Below, piece after piece: positions 12,542 to 24,023 of a DNA stretch of 64,000 nucleotides. Both the position numbers and the translations under genes were made by a program. The notes beneath the pieces are model-generated. The model worked only from the letters and a program-made list of their open reading frames with translations. It was not told where the DNA came from and searched no databases. Source of the DNA: Cutaneotrichosporon cavernicola (Eukaryota > Basidiomycota > Tremellomycetes > Trichosporonales > Trichosporonaceae); NCBI RefSeq assembly GCF_030864355.1, contig NC_083396.1:1054001-1118000 (forward strand). Reading direction: 5' to 3'. The first letter of the stretch is position 1, and each line of letters starts with the position of its first letter.

Positions 12542-15500
12542 ATGTACCGTCAAAAGCGACGCGCTGAGTACGTTGACGACCTAAAGGATGAGCCGCCGCA
12601 GCGTCCCCGCCCGAGCCAGCAGCAGCAGCGCGTCGGCGGGCTGGACGAGCGCTCATCCTCTCGCAACCTTCCTGCACACCCTCTCCCTCGCGAGGTCCCT
12701 CTGGGTTTCAACCCGCAGGCGGAGGATGAGGACGATGAGTATGACGAGGTCGAGCCTCCTCATATCAAGGTCAGACCGCGGCCCGAGGCGCAGCCAAACT
12801 GACAACAGATCCTCGCGATCCATGCCCCGAACATGTACAATGTCGCCGCAGCATTCTACGACAGCGAGACACGCCGACTCAAGATCCTCGAGGACACGAA
12901 GGACACGTGGGCCTGGGACCTCTGCCGTCTCCGTGAGCTATGGCTCACCTTCGGAGCTGACGCAGTGTGCGAACAGTGCCAGCCGCACAAGATACTCGTC
13001 AGTGCACATGCGCCGGATTCGCTGGTCAAGGTCGTCGACGAGTTCTGTGAGCTGGTAAATCCTCAACCGGGTAGCTCACCGCAGGCCTTGAGAATCCTGA
13101 GACGACGTCTATCGGCCTTCCCCCGCGTGAATTCCACCACACTCTTGCGCAGTACCAACTCGCCAACGTCAAACTGCGCCACGACAGAACCATCCTCTTG
13201 GACGAGGATGGGCAAGTGGCGAACCCCGAGGAGCCCGAGGAGGACGAGGATGGTGCTGGGCTCGGACGCATGCGACTCAGTCTGCTCAAAATGGGTTGCC
13301 GCGTCAATGTTGACGCGCCAAATGGGGTGAGACCTACCTTACCTCAGCCTCCCTGGCTGCACCTTGGGAGCCTCTTTGCCCTGCACCCTCCATCTTCGGG
13401 ACCTCTCTAACTGCAGGTCTCGGCAGCCGGCGCTCTGATCTCGCATGTCGTGCAGCTCATGTCGGCGGAGGCGCACACCGACCACCTAGACTTCGGGCTC
13501 GATACGATTGAAAGCATGGACATGTGAGTTTGGATGGAGGCGAACTGACCGCAGAGAAGAGCACATGCTGATCAACCACGATGCGCTAACGTGGGATGTC
13601 AATGTCGTTGTGCTGATGACAGGTCGCTCGCCGTGTTCGATATTGAGAATCATGCCTCCATGCACTCGAAGGACCGGAAGCAAGGGATGTCTCTGAGGGG
13701 TGAGCTCCCCGGAGGTGAAAGTCCAGCTCATGGGAGGCGTCCTCGACACGACCATCACCGGGCTTGGGAAGAAGCTCTTCCACACATGGCTGCTTCGTCC
13801 CCTGCTCAGCGTCGAGCGCATCAACGAGCGCCTTGATGCAGTCGAGACTCTCGCTCGTGGAGACAACGCGGCCCTGCGTAAGGAGCTGGGCAAGGAGCTA
13901 AAAGGGTTCACAAACATGCTCAACTTCTGCTCACAGACCAAAGCTGGGAAGAGCAAGTGGAAGGACTGGCAGCAGCTCGTGATCGTGTGTCGCTCGTGGA
14001 TGTCACTGAATTCAGTCCCTAACAGCCGCGCGCAACATCAAGGACACGCTGCTCAAAATGAGATACGGGAAAGCTCTGCCAGTTGCAACCAAGGTGGGCC
14101 CGCACCGTGGATAGGCTGATACCAGATTGGACGTTTCCTGAGCGACGAGGTGCAGACGTTCCTCAACGACGTGGTAGCCATCGTGGGTCGAGATTTCAGT
14201 CCATGCTGACGCAGATCGACTGGGATATGTCGCGCGACATGCACCGCATCTGTGTGCGATCAGGCATCGACGACGATGTTGACAAACATCGCGAGGACTA
14301 TGCGGGTGAGCCGTGCGGTCTCGTTGTCCGATCTTGACATCCTGACAACAGCGCTCGAACCACTTCTCGTACAAGCGAGTTCGGAGGGGGAGCTGACGTC
14401 AGAACCAGATGGGAACCGTTATGGGCCGCCACACCCCTGAGGGCATGTGCGAGGAGGTCAAATGTATCTATCTTCCTCAGATGGGCTGCTTCGTCGTCGC
14501 TTCCAACATGCTCAACCGTGAGCTCATCCCTGTGGACTGGATCTCTCAGGTGCGTAGCCGACGTGGATAACGTTGATCTTGAGTTCGAGGCTAAGCACCT
14601 AACATACTTCAAGACACCACAAATGTTAAATCTCGATCAACACTTTGGGGACCTGCTGAACATCGCCATTGGTTCGCGTTATCATCTGTGCCGGCTGCTC
14701 ACCCAGACTTGGAGATTGAGTGGGTGCAATGCCTGATTGAACGACTCGGGCCCCTCGAGTGGCAGCTCATGAGCCTCGCGGACGCGATCGCTGAGGTAGA
14801 CTGGTAAGGGAAGGGGCGAGCACATCTGAGTCCAGTTTGCTTGCCTTCGCCACTGCCACCGTGCGACTTTCGCTTCGACGCCCGGCCATGACACACCAGC
14901 CCATTCTCAAGATCAAGGACGGGTGGCACCCGCTTTATGCAATGTCCTTGGGGACTGGGCAATACATTGGGAATGACACGCTGCTGGATGCCAGCGGGGA
15001 TCCCGACATGGCAGCCATGGTAAGCCGGGGGAAGTTCGGGGCGAACTAACGGCAGACGGTCGTCACTGGCGCGAATGGGTCCGGCAAGTCTGCGTATGGG
15101 AAGCAGGTGCATTGATTGCATTGGGTGACAGCCAACACCAGGTTGCGTTGATCACGTACATGGCTCAAATCGGCTGCTTTATCCCAGCCCAAAAAGCAGT
15201 GATTGGCATCTGCGACAAGAGTGGGCTGTGTCGCCAACAGGGCTGAATACAGTCTTTACACGCGTCCAAACTCGCGAATCAGCATCTAAGGTACGGTGCC
15301 CTGTCGTACATAGCTCAAGCAGACCGCTTCCGCGTTCATGATCGATCTAGGCCAGGTGTCGCAGGCTCTCCGCGGGGCTACCTCGCGCTCGCTCATCATC
15401 CTCGACGAATTTGGCAAGGGTAGGTTGCGGAGGACTCTGAGCTTACCACAGGCACATCAACAGGCGACGGCGCCGGCCTTCTGGCTGGCGTCTTGACGCA

Positions 15501-16146
15501 CCTGCTTGCGGGCCCGAACCCCCGCACTGTCGTGCTCACACACTTCCAGTGAGTACATGTATCCGAGGCTTGCTGATATTGAGCGAGCTGTTGGCACATG
15601 AGTTCCTTGATCCGAGCCTCAAGATCCTCAACTGCCACATGAAGAGCATCGTCGTCGAGAATTCGCAGCCGACTTTCCTGTACAAGTAGGCAGTTGACCA
15701 GCGACTGTCAGCTTACACACAGGGTCACACCAGGGCCGGCATTATCGTCGAATGCGGCCGAGTGCGCTTTGCTGCACGGCATCGACCTCGACGTTGTTAA
15801 TCGCGCGCGCCAAGTCAGGTGGGATAGATAGGGCCGTCGCTAGGCTGACCGAAGCCACCTCATGGCGACCAACCAGATCGAGGCCCTCGTTGACCGCTAT
15901 CTCAACGAGAAGGACTTGGACGAAATTGAGCAGCACGAGCAGCTAGCCCGACAGTTCCTGGATTGGGACCTCGGCGATGATGAGATGGATGTGCTGGGGG
16001 AGCTCGAGTTGATGGTCCAGGCTGTAGAGACCCCGGAAGAAGTGAAAGAGGAGGTTCCGATGGGTGAGATGCCGGCAGGTATGTCGTCGCTTGAGCGCTC
16101 TGCCGCGGCCGACACGTCAACCGCGATGGTCAACAGCTTTGATTAG
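12542..16146 (+). CDS. MSH5: Meiotic MutS homologue MSH5
   Basis: A many-exon gene whose conserved blocks read through small introns. After a disordered acidic N-terminus come ILAIHAPNMYNVAAAFYD and KILEDTKDTWAWDLC, typical of MSH5 domain I. Further on, LGKKLFHTWLLRPL and VERINERLDAVETLA represent the lever and clamp region. The ATPase has a Walker A TVVTGANGSGKSAYGKQVAL, AFMIDLGQVSQALRG, the Walker B block SLIILDEFGKGTSTGDGAGL and VVLTHFHELL, which identify the MSH5 branch. MSH5 pairs with MSH4 to stabilise meiotic recombination intermediates for class I crossovers. One join is odd: at 13700-13721 frame is kept only if a 22-nt GT-AG segment is removed. The C-terminal region (LARQFLDWDLGDDEMD) is acidic. 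The gene ends 72 bp before the convergent methyltransferase. Confidence 0.88.
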
Positions 16147-16218
16147 CGCGAGGTAAGTAGATACAGCTGATATTGTAACTAGTGATTCACTGCTGTCCAT
16201 CTGCACAGTTCTCTTCCT

Positions 16219-17047
16219 CTACTTGCGCTTCCAGACAACGAGGCGCTCGTTACCCGGGGGCGCGTTCTTGCGCTTCTGCTCCTCCAACACGGCCTCGTCG
16301 TAGACAGCCTCCCACGCGTCCCCTAGGACGTCGCGGTACACGCTCTCCTCGAGAGCGAAAGGCGGGCCAAATGGCAAGGGGTTGCCCTGGAGTGGGTACT
16401 GGAGGGTGATGAGGCGCGTATTGGGAGAGTTCTTGGAGAGCTCGGTCATGCGCTGGCCCCACTGTGGACGGAGAGTAGGGGGAAGGGCGCAGAGGAAGCT
16501 GTTGCTCGTCAGCCGTGAAGTTACTGGGTTTTGAGAAAGGGCTACTCTGGTACTCTGGGAGGTTTCTAGAACTCACGTGTAGTCGTAAATCAGGTCAAAC
16601 TTTTCCTCTGGCGACCACTTGAAGAAGTCACCACACACGACCTGCGCACTCCCCTTCTGTCCACTCTGACTCTTGACCCACTGGTCAGCCTTGGCCGCAC
16701 CAGTAGGAGCGACGTCGAGGCCCGTCGCGTCGAGTCCCCGGCGTGCGAAGAGGTCCACGTCGTAACCCAGTCCGCAGCCGGGAACGAGCGCCTTTCCGGA
16801 AGTGGGGACGCCGGCGGTCTCGGCCGCAGGGGAGGCTAGGAATTCAGAGAGCGCGGGGTGAACGGTTCCCTGGTCCCAGGCCGTGTTCTTGCTGTCCCAG
16901 CGGTGCTCCCACATTTCTGGTATCAGCGCGACCGGGCGAGCGCGGGGAGGGAGGGTAGGACTCTGGCAACTCGCGCGGGGAGGGAGGGTAGGACTCTGGC
17001 AACTCACGCGGGTAGTTCTGCTCGTCGGTGGGCTTTACGTCGGCCAT
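16219..17047 (-). CDS. TPMT-family SAM-dependent thiol methyltransferase
   Basis: Three exons (17047-17008, 16916-16577, 16498-16219) give 219 residues. After MADVKPTDEQNYP the product reads QMWEHRWDSKNTAWDQG, the N-terminal signature of thiopurine and thiol methyltransferases. The SAM motif I follows as ALVPGCGLGYDVDLFARRG, then GLDVAPTGA, and motif III-like FDLIYDYTFLCALPP. The usual C-terminal QYPLQGNPLPFGPPF closes the fold. Such enzymes methylate thiols or halides; in fungi they are usually assigned to detoxification or gliotoxin-like thiol chemistry, and the substrate here cannot be read. Intron 1 carries a perfect 33-bp tandem duplication that includes the 5' splice site. A TATA-like element lies about 70 bp upstream of the ATG (near 17118-17125). 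Confidence 0.85.
16941..17006. repeat. 33-bp tandem duplication covering the donor of TPMT-like intron 1
   Basis: Two 33-bp copies, 16941-16973 and 16974-17006, differ at one base. On the gene strand the exon-proximal copy begins with the donor GTGAGT and the second copy has GCGAGT. Use of the second as a GC donor would lengthen exon 1 by exactly 33 nt in frame. Confidence 0.9.
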
Positions 17048-17483
17048 TGTTGTTCGTCGCTGCTGAGTGCTCAAAGTACAAAGTCAAGAGTAAGAGTGGT
17101 GGGCAACGGGCGCTGGCGGTTATATGGGATACAGCAGTTGAACACGGTCCGGCCGTGCCTGAATTGTAACCGGCATCTGCTTGCCTCGGGGGTCGGGTCG
17201 GCGTCGGACGCGCCTCGAAATGCTGAGTCACGGACAAAGGACCGAGCGAGCTGTGACAAAGACAATACAACTATACTATACTTGCCACGCGAGGGGGCGC
17301 GGGGGCCGCGAATGGCTAAACCGCGGCGATTTATATCAGAAGAACGGCAAGTTGAGTTATCTCAAGCCGAGTCTGATGTCACCATCCACGCCCATCGGCG
17401 CTGCTATATACAACGTACCAGCGGCGCTACAGCCTACACAATCCTACACAATCCTACACAATCCTACACAACCCTACACAATC
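17048..17483. other. Region between TPMT-like promoter and pirin 3' end
   Basis: This 436-bp stretch is upstream of the methyltransferase and downstream of the pirin stop, both on the minus strand. It holds TATA-like words near 17118 and a 10-bp tandem repeat next to the pirin stop. A frame open on the plus strand across this stretch is antisense to pirin and not supported. Confidence 0.55.
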
Positions 17484-17492
17484 CTACACAAT
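17433..17492. repeat. 10-bp tandem repeat (unit CCTACACAAT, six copies)
   Basis: Six successive copies, one with a single mismatch, run from 17433 to 17492. The last copy contains the pirin stop codon (CTA at 17484-17486, TAG on the gene strand) and its last codons, so the array forms the start of the pirin 3' untranslated region. Confidence 0.92.
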
Positions 17493-18626
17493 CCCAATGT
17501 CCGGAAACCGGAGTCGCTTCCCCCCGCCTGCCGTCAGCGTTGTCCCAAAACCACACGCACCAATTTTACTCTGCCACGCCTCGGCGTTCTCGAAGCCGTT
17601 ACGGTGGGCGTTGAAGTCGTCCACGGCGGCATACGCGTCTTCTCTGTTGGTCATGACGAATGGGCCGCGCGTGAATGCGACCTGGTCGAGGGGCGGGCCG
17701 GCGAACAGCGCTGCGCGGGTGGGGCTGTTGTCACCGCTCGGGAGACGGAGAAGGACGCCGTTCTGCGTGGCGTGTTTGGTCAGGATCGCCGTGTTGTGCT
17801 GGTCGATTGGCGCACCCTCGTGAATCTGGAGGTTGCCTTCGATCACTGCTGTCAGAACTGTCTCTCCCCTCTTGTCCAACTCGCCGAAGATGAAGGCGGT
17901 CCAGCCCTCCGGAATGGGCTGCCACACCTTAGCTCCCGCCTTGGTAAGCTTAATGTCGAGCCACCATGTCCCCCCGAGCGCGATATCGCGTTTCTCATTG
18001 ACGACGCCATGACTTTCTCCCGAGATCACGCCGATCTCGATGCCCTCACTTGGCCTAGCAACCGGGATACTAGCTTTAGCACATCTCTGACAACTACCCA
18101 CTGGTCTTGTGTGATGCCCATGTAACTCGGAGGGTCCATCTTGTGCTCAGCCGGAATGTCGACCCACAGTTGCAGTGCCATCGGATCAACAGAGTCTGGC
18201 CCCTCAAATACAGGCATCTCAGAGTGCACGATCCCCCGACCAGCCGTCATCCACTGTACTTCGCCGGGCTGGAGCGTGCCCGCGTTACCGAGAAAGTCCT
18301 CATGTGCCCATTGGCCCTGTAGGATCTGCGAGACAGTCGTGAGTCCACGGTGTGGGTGGTCGGGAAAGCCTGTGCCGCGCGGCATCGACGCGTAGTCCAG
18401 TCTATTGTTAGTGAGTTGGGAGGGGAACGTACAGGAGGAAGGGGGAGCATTTGTCAGATGGGCGCAGTGCGGCGTGGATTATGGGGCCGTGGTGGCCGAC
18501 GCGCTCGGCGAAGCGTGTGCGGTGGACTATCCGGCTGATCTGGGAGGCGCTGACTTCTGCGGCCGTCGCAAGGCCGCGAGAAAGGGCTGCACGTGGCGGC
18601 GAAGCGCTGCGAAGAGCTGATAGCAT
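17484..18626 (-). CDS. Pirin-family cupin protein
   Basis: Three exons (18626-18433, 18401-18102, 18069-17484) give 359 residues. The product has an N-terminal Arg/Ser/Ala-rich segment (MLSALRSASPPRAALSRGLA) that looks like a mitochondrial presequence. The pirin core follows: SPFLLLDYASMPRGTGFPDH, the metal-binding PDHPHRGLTTVSQILQG with two His, and LQPGEVQWMTAGRGIVHSEM with His and Glu. Intron 2 is only 32 nt (GTGGGT...CTAG), giving QDHIPVARPSEGIEIGVISG. The C-terminal cupin ends with FENAEAWQSKIGACGFG. Pirins are Fe-binding nuclear or cytosolic proteins, some with quercetinase activity; the role here is unknown. The predicted presequence is an inference from composition. It is divergent from PTEN, with 245 bp between the two ATGs. 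Confidence 0.85.
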
Positions 18627-18871
18627 GGTGAGTGGTGAGTGGGAAATGATGCAGTATACGACGCGGGTTCATATAGTGTAATGGCAAGTGCGGAAGACCG
18701 AGACGGCGCTGACCGATCATCACCACCCACTAAAAGAGTGACATCACTGTATGGTGATCGGTGACATCACCACGTCGTGCTGTATTTGGCTCAGCCCGCT
18801 CGGCACTCGGTGCTCCAACTCTTCTTCTTTACCACTCACTCACTGACAGCTCACAAGCCCGCCAGCCCGCC

Positions 18872-20580
18872 ATGCCGCTCACCACGTATGCCCGCACCCT
18901 CGTGTCGGGCAACAAGGCGCGCTTCATCGACCAGGAGGCGGACATCAACCTCGACCTAGTCTATGGTCAGTTTCACCAGTCCGTCCAAGCTGACCCCAGT
19001 CACCGACCGGATCATCATGTGAGCTGTCATTGACCGAGCTAACGTAGAATGGGATACCCCGCAGCAGGCGTGAAATCGCTCTATAGGAATAAGCGCGACG
19101 ACGTCCTCCGGTTCCTAAACGCGCGCCATGGCGACAAGTGGTGGATCTGGAACTTGTGGGTTGGTGTTTGGTGGAAACTGATCAAAGGTGCCCACAGACC
19201 GAGAACGCGTACTCCTCCGAGAGTATGGGTGGACGCGTGTCGAGATATCCGTTCCCAGACCACAACCCACCACCACTTCCACTCCTCCCCCTAGCTGTGC
19301 GTGAGATGACGGCATGGCTTGCCCGCGATCCGGAGAACATTGCCATCATACACTGTAAAGCTGGTAAGGGGCGATCTGGGACACTCCTCGTGTCGTACCT
19401 CCTCTCACTACCGGAGCTTCCTCCTCCTCCCAAAGAGGGGGGACCACATCTAGACGACAGTAAGGTCGAAGCCTTGAAGGACAAGATCAAGCAGAAGGAA
19501 ATACGCGGGGCTGATGATGCGGCGCCTAATGATGAGACAGAGGACGTACAGACTGAGGGGGAGGTGTTGAGCGAGGCCCAAGGCGGCGATTCGAGCGAGG
19601 AGGACACGGTGTCCGCTCCCGGCCCCAAACCGCAACTGATCCGCCACGACACGCATGTCGAGCCCGTCGCGTCGCCAATCCCGGACCAGCCTAAGAACTC
19701 ATATACGCCGATCGGTATCGGAGACGAGGAGCTACTCGAAGCACCCGGCCAGTGGGATCGGCGAGACGGCAAGCTCGACGCCATCTTCTCCTTTCATTCA
19801 AGCAGACGAATGAAGCCAAGTACGACCAAGGCGCGGCGCGGCGTCTCCATTGCCTCACGTGAGCTTGTCACTTGTTGTCAACTGACGGCAGAACGGCGCT
19901 GGTGTCGCTATCTCCACCTGCTGTTCCTCAAGAAGGGACCTGTGTCCTACCTCGCAAATACGGGGCACGTGCGCCTCCTCTCGGTAACTCTTGTGCTGAA
20001 GCGCCCACACGGGTGGCAGAAGCCGCTCGCGTCGCTCGTGGTCGGCGGGAACGGGGGGCAGGGTAAGGCGGGCGCAACGGTAGCGCGGTACAAGGACGAA
20101 TACGTCGCACAACTGCGTGCACTGGGTGGGGACGGCGAGGGGGTCGAGGGCGACATCACGTGGGGCGGCGTAGCGGGTGATGGGGTGTACGACAACGCGA
20201 AGATGTTGAAAGTCTTTGCCAAGTTGGCACCAGGCGACGTGGACGATAAGACCCTTGTGGAACCTGGCGAAGAGGTGAGGTTTGGCAGGGAGATTGTCTA
20301 CAATAGCTGACGTCAGGACCAGTACAACGTACATCACCTTGTCCCACCGCAGGAGGTGGTGCTCGACCGGGGCCGCGAGTTCCGCCTCAAGCTGCACCTC
20401 GGCTCGTTGCCCTTGGGTTGGGCGTGGTTGATCCCGGCATTCCATCTCCCGGAACCGGCCACACCAGGCAACATAGTGGTATTCGACGTGCCACGCTCCC
20501 AACTGGATTTTCCGCTCGGGCCTGGTGCCGCCGTCAAGCGCGTGATTATCCGGCTTGAGGAGGTGGATCTGGCTAGCTAA
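18872..20580 (+). CDS. TEP1: PTEN/Tep1-like phosphatidylinositol-3-phosphatase
   Basis: Six exons are inferred; the N-terminal ones are short. The product begins YARTLVSGNKARF, as in PTEN (VSRNKRR). It continues LVYVTDRIIIMGYPAAG, VKSLYRNKRDDVLRFL and SRYPFPDHNPPPL (general-acid region), then the phosphatase loop IHCKAGKGRSGTLLVSYLL with Cys, two Lys and Arg intact, so it is probably catalytic. An acidic insertion (about 100 residues from PPPPKEGG onward) separates the phosphatase and C2-like domains. The end has LGWAWLIPAFHLPEP and NIVVFDVPRSQLDFP, which fit the C2 domain. A 33-nt in-frame intron at 19859-19891 is likely. PTEN removes the 3-phosphate of PIP3 and, in yeasts, acts in spore wall formation or growth signalling. 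Exon 3 end is the least certain join (donor GTTGGT). Confidence 0.88.
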
Positions 20581-22570
20581 GTCCTCGGTTGTGAGCAGGC
20601 GGCACGTGCTGTTGGGCTGGCAAGCAATGTTTCCGATTGAAACCCCAACTTGTATGGGCGGTCCTGGTCCTCATCGGCGACGGACGCGTAGTCTTGTGGC
20701 TTGTGCTGTTCGGTACAGCAGCGCCACTCGGCCAGATCCGCTCTCTGGCATGAGGTGGAGCTGTAAGGTACCTGCCATTGAAATCGGGGATCAGTGGCGC
20801 CCATTCTGCCCATTCTGTTGCTGCTCCACAGCCAGGGGATAGCTTTCCGGGTCGGCATAGTTTTGATCACTCATCGTCATGTAACGCTTGGTTTTGTGAT
20901 TATGTGAAGATGAAGAGATCAAGTCGGCATCGGTACAGCCCGTACGCGACGACGATCATTCAGGTCGGTCACCTTGTCGCGCTATGATCCCGACCAGACG
21001 ATCACTAGGCCTGAACAGCCATCTCAGACCTGATTGAACCACCATGCATGGCCGACGTATGGCGTCTATGAACCCTAGGAGTAGCTTTGTGGTCTCATGA
21101 TGGCCTGTGAGCCTAGTATAATTCGTGGAGCTGGCTCCTGGTTGGGCTACAAGAGTGGGGTCTATTTTCAGGTTAGACATTGTTCCTGGTTGGTATACAA
21201 TTGCTGGCCCTTGCTTTAAATAGTGCAGGGCACTAACACTGAACACGGGGTTCTGGTGGTACTGGTGGCTTTTAGCTCCATCACAGTTACTGTAATCTGG
21301 TTAGGTTAGCTTGGATGTGCTCTTCGCTTACCCTTAGCTAGTCTACTAGTCTACTTGCACTAGTGCACGTGGATGTAGATGATGTCGTAATTACGGCCGG
21401 CAACGATAGGGCCTGACAATATCGCGGCACGACCACTCCCGGTCCCCTGCCAGCCGTTTCGCGGGACTGTACATCCCTGCAACTGTCAGAGGAGCGTAAA
21501 AGCATGCGAACACGGATGTTTGAGTCTGCGCGAATGAACAGTGTTCTGTTCTGTTCTGTGCAGTACTGTAACTGTGTCTGTGAACGTCTTTGTGTCACTT
21601 TGAGACAATTTCCTGCTAAATCCTGATGGCGTTTCTAGGTTCTGGAACAGACTTGGGAGCTTTAAATTACATGTCTGATTTTATGGTATGGAATGAATTG
21701 CAGGCACCTGGCAGGCACCTTGATCCCTACAAAGTCATTGAATCCCGAAAAGACCCTTTCTATGGGGTGAATTGATTACAGGAATACTGAATCCAAACTT
21801 TGACAGTCGATTCGGCTGATAATTATGGTAAACAAATCAAAGGCACAGTGCGACTGACTGAAACCAAGCTACCAAGCTGTCAAGCTCTTTAGAGCCTTCA
21901 GTCATCGTTATACTGAAACGTTGTCGTTGTCCACGTCTATCAAAGGATCTACAGACATGTGTAGCTTTTGGGTTGAGACATGTGAAACCTTGTGGAATTG
22001 CCCTCGACAAACCTCCCTGCCACACTCTGCGGTGACGGGATGGTGACCCGAAGTCGAATTGTCAATGGGAAAGCCAACCATCCTGACCTCCGCTCCCTCC
22101 TCCTCCCGGCTTGCATTGCAAGGCAAGTCAAAGTAGTGCAATTGATTATTCAGTCCCGACGTGGCGTCAAAGGAAAAGGGCCGAGGTGACAGGCACCCAG
22201 AGATCCCACCAAAAGTAGCAGGGTGAACCTAACCCAGCCCTGGACTTGGGTTCAAGGATCATCAAACCAACTGCTTTTACGCGACACAATTGATTGATTG
22301 ATTCCTAGTTGACTGAACAGAGGCTCGTGCCAACTGGGCTGCTTAAACTGTTACAACTACCTAGTCCCCATCATCTCTCCCCTCTCTTGATCACTGCATC
22401 ACTGTTTCTTTTTCGACGCTACCAGGTTGTCACAATCTCTCGACCCAACTCGTACCCTCGAAACACTGCCATCGGGATCGGCATACCGTCATCTCTCTAC
22501 AAAGACCGCCTTGGTATTTTGGTATTAATTACCCTTCCAAAGCCCCACCCACAACTCGCAACGGAACAAC
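20581..22570. other. Two-kilobase intergenic region with no supported gene
   Basis: This plus-plus spacer lies between PTEN and the glutaredoxin-like gene. It is less GC-rich than the flanks, and frames are short with no consistent codon bias. Small words recur (GTTCTGTTCTGTTCTGT at about 21541, AGGCACCTGGCAGGCACCT at about 21703), but nothing is large enough for a mobile element. Part of it is probably the promoter and leader of the next gene; an unrecognised non-coding RNA cannot be excluded. Confidence 0.5.
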
Positions 22571-23651
22571 ATGGCGTCGCCCATCCATAATATCCTCTTC
22601 TCACCGCCTCCCTCGCCCCCCAGCGAGATCGAGACGGGTGACTATTCTCACTTCAATACCATCATGACCAGCCTCGGTCCTCGATCCAAGTCGCCCCTTT
22701 CCCGGCAACACCATGATGTCGACATCGAGGCGGGTGAGCGCGTGTCCAAGAGTTTCACCCAGCGCAACCCCATTCTTGCAAAGATGCGCCTCGTTGTCCA
22801 GCGCTTCACACCCAACCTCCCCGCCCCCATACTTCGGCTCTTCGCCTTTGTCGCCTTCCTCTTCATCTTCGCGTCCTTTGTAACCAGTGTCATTCTCCCC
22901 GCCCTCTCTCCACTCCCCCAAACCCGCGGCCCAAGCCCAATCGCCAAGAAGCCTCAGTGGACACCAAAGGCCTATGTTCCTCCGCAGGAGGATGCGCACC
23001 CAATCGCTGCTCGTGAGTATCTCGCGACTCTTGATGGTTGTGACTGGCCGAGGCAACGGTGGCAACGGTGGCAACGGCCCTGCCCTTGTCCTTGAGCCGA
23101 CAATACCGGGTGACATTTGTTAACCCTGCACAGCAAACCCTCGGGCATTCCGGCCTGATCCTCATCCTCTTCCGTCCACGCACGAACTACTGGCATTGCA
23201 AACCTTTATCCTCGAGTCACCGGCCAACAACCTGCGTGACGTGGATGCCACTCAGCCGCTCGACGCCGCCCATCTGCTCGGTACTCATGCTGCCCGCCGC
23301 CTCGGTAATTCTGGAAGTTCCCGCGAAAAGAAGTGGCTCAAGGAACTCAGCGATCAGCACTCGCACACAGTGGTGCTGTGGTACAGCTCCATCTCGACAC
23401 CCCACTCTGTGCTTGAAGGTATCTCGGCTCGGCACGGCGAGGGACGCCGCCCGACGCTCATCTCGACCATCCAGCGTAAGGACGGGGAGACGATCGAGGG
23501 TATCTTGTCGCGCCTTGGACACGATCTGTCCGCAGCGCCCGTGCTCGTTCTTGGCGGGGAGGTGTTTGACGCGACAGAGGAGGGTATGAAGGTGATGCGG
23601 GAGAGCGGAGACCTTGCCGAGCGTCTGGCGCAGATCGGCTGGACCAGCTAG
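22571..23651 (+). CDS. Membrane-anchored glutaredoxin-like protein lacking the active-site cysteine
   Basis: Two exons (22571-23012, 23134-23651) give 319 residues. Residues 1-76 are Ser/Pro-rich and should face the cytosol. One hydrophobic segment follows at about 80-105 (RLFAFVAFLFIFASFV), consistent with a type II membrane protein. A linker leads to a C-terminal domain of about 110 residues. That part aligns by eye with the Grx6/Grx7 fold: TVVLWYSSISTPHSVLEGI at the CPYS position, AAPVLVLGGEVFDATEEG at the TVPxVFVNG position, and DLAERLAQIGW at the end. No cysteine is seen in the domain, so thiol-disulfide or Fe-S chemistry of the normal kind is not expected. Yeast Grx6 and Grx7 reside in the ER and Golgi. 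The fold call rests on motif spacing only. Confidence 0.65.
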
Positions 23652-24023
23652 AGAGAGAGGAGATACATTCATCATTCGCTTCCGTTTAGGCTTGTATGTC
23701 ATAGATTAAGCTGCCAGCGCACCTCGGACATGGTATCGCATGCACAACAGAACATTTAGACTTTACCGCTCTGCGCGAGGTGATCCGCGTGGTGTTGGCC
23801 TACGTTGTGATGCGATCAAGCAGTGAAGCAGTGGGTGGAGTGATTGCTGTTGAATCACTATCACTGGAAATGAGGTGTGAATGATAGTGGCCGGCCACCT
23901 TGGGCGCGACGCGTGAGGCATGTCTTAACATGGTCTAGTCATTTTGGGCGTGATTGACTTGATCCTTCCTTCCTTCCTTCCATCTACTCACTCCTTCTCT
24001 TCTCTCTAGGCGACAGGGCAACA
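23652..24023. other. Intergenic region upstream of POB3
   Basis: This 372-bp spacer holds the 3' end of the glutaredoxin-like gene and the POB3 promoter. A (CTTC)n and C/T-rich run lies at about 23966-24008, ending in an acceptor-like CTCTCTAG 16 bp before the POB3 ATG, so a 5'-UTR intron is possible. Confidence 0.5.

Noticed and set aside
18068..18096. A frameshift in pirin
   Set aside because: A 32-nt GTGGGT...CTAG intron (18070-18101) restores the conserved IPVARPSEGIEIGV block without any defect.
17181..18125. A 314-codon frame on the plus strand
   Set aside because: It runs antisense to pirin and through the 10-bp repeats and has no family motif.
19855..20502. Minus-strand frame of 215 codons
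   Set aside because: Antisense to the PTEN C2-like region; no family match.
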